Shown piece by piece: positions 13,816 through 13,914 of a DNA stretch of 13,914 bases. The stretch is from the NCBI GenBank assembly GCA_044450785.1, contig JBIOJM010000272.1:1-13914 (forward strand). The letters run 5' to 3'. How positions within the stretch are numbered: position 1 is the stretch's first letter; each line of letters begins with the position of its first letter. The notes under the pieces were generated by a model that worked only from the letters and a program-made list of their open reading frames with translations, did no database searches and was not told the origin of the DNA. The DNA is from JBIOJM01 sp044450785. Its GTDB lineage: Bacteria > Planctomycetota > Planctomycetia > Isosphaerales > Isosphaeraceae. The translations under genes and the position numbers were made by a program.

Positions 13816-13914
13816 GAGCTGGGCGTGGGTCTCCTGACCCCGCGCCCCCGTCCGCGCTGGGCGCGGGTCTCCTGACCCGCCCCCCCGTCCGCGCTGGGCG
13901 CGGGTCTCCTTACC
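13816..13914. repeat. GC-rich tandem repeat (37-38 bases, about 2.6 copies) with hairpins
   Basis: Copies begin at about 13816, 13854 and 13891 (gagctgggcg / gcgctgggcg / gcgctgggcg) and share the core GGGTCTCCT, followed by GACC in the first two copies and TACC in the last; the last copy is cut by the window end. The second copy forms a perfect hairpin GCGGGTC-TCCT-GACCCGC (13863-13880), and the first a 5-pair version. The stretch lies upstream of the BlaI promoter and contains no gene. Similar hairpin repeats are, from memory, common between planctomycete genes. Confidence 0.8.

Noticed and set aside
13816..13914. Possible CRISPR array at the right edge
   Set aside because: Copies are directly adjacent without unique spacers, so this is a tandem repeat.

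Overview
This window most likely comes from a GC-rich planctomycete, probably of the Isosphaeraceae type, though the genus cannot be fixed from sequence alone. The basis is the combination of a DUF1501 protein with a Tat-type signal, a DUF1559 domain (motif NNLKQIALAFHNYH and a C-terminal ADGSVRYL motif), an FG-GAP/VCBS repeat protein, a BlaI/M56 pair, a membrane-anchored Ser/Thr kinase and an Uma2 protein. The GAAGGAT-type and GGGTCTCCTGACCC-type intergenic repeats also look familiar from planctomycete genomes. That last point is from memory and was not searched.

Left part (1-3846): the 3' end of a FadL/OmpP1-type outer-membrane transporter on the + strand converges on a secreted FG-GAP repeat protein on the - strand. 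Divergent from the latter, across a 221-base region with a small tandem repeat and a palindrome, lies a secreted DUF1501 protein on the + strand.

Middle part (4041-6657): three + strand genes run head to tail. They are a 94-residue protein of unknown function, a TatD-type metal-dependent hydrolase that closely resembles EboB of the ebo clusters, and a Spinster-like MFS transporter. The spacing (53 and 25 bases) suggests an operon, possibly for handling or exporting a small molecule. No other ebo genes are visible here.

Middle-right part (6675-10299): on the - strand, an Uma2-family protein, a Ser/Thr kinase with N-terminal membrane segments, and a protein with an RMD1/YagE (DUF155)-like layout follow one another with gaps of 57 and 64 bases. 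A candidate promoter lies just upstream of the Uma2 gene.

Right part (10391-13914): a BlaI-type repressor and a 943-residue M56 (BlaR1-type) membrane protease form a translationally coupled - strand pair with a GTGA 4-base overlap. Where a beta-lactam sensor would be, the protease carries a long extracytoplasmic region ending in a DUF1559 domain. The pair has a good promoter candidate whose -10 overlaps an inverted CTACGA/TCGTAG repeat, as expected for an autoregulated BlaI operator, and it ends at a strong hairpin. The window finishes in a GC-rich tandem repeat of 37-38 bases that forms hairpins.

Most of the window is ordinary planctomycete content. The most unusual items are the BlaI / M56-DUF1559 fusion with its operator, and the orphan EboB-like hydrolase cluster. 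No CRISPR array, tRNA, rRNA, transposase or phage gene was seen.
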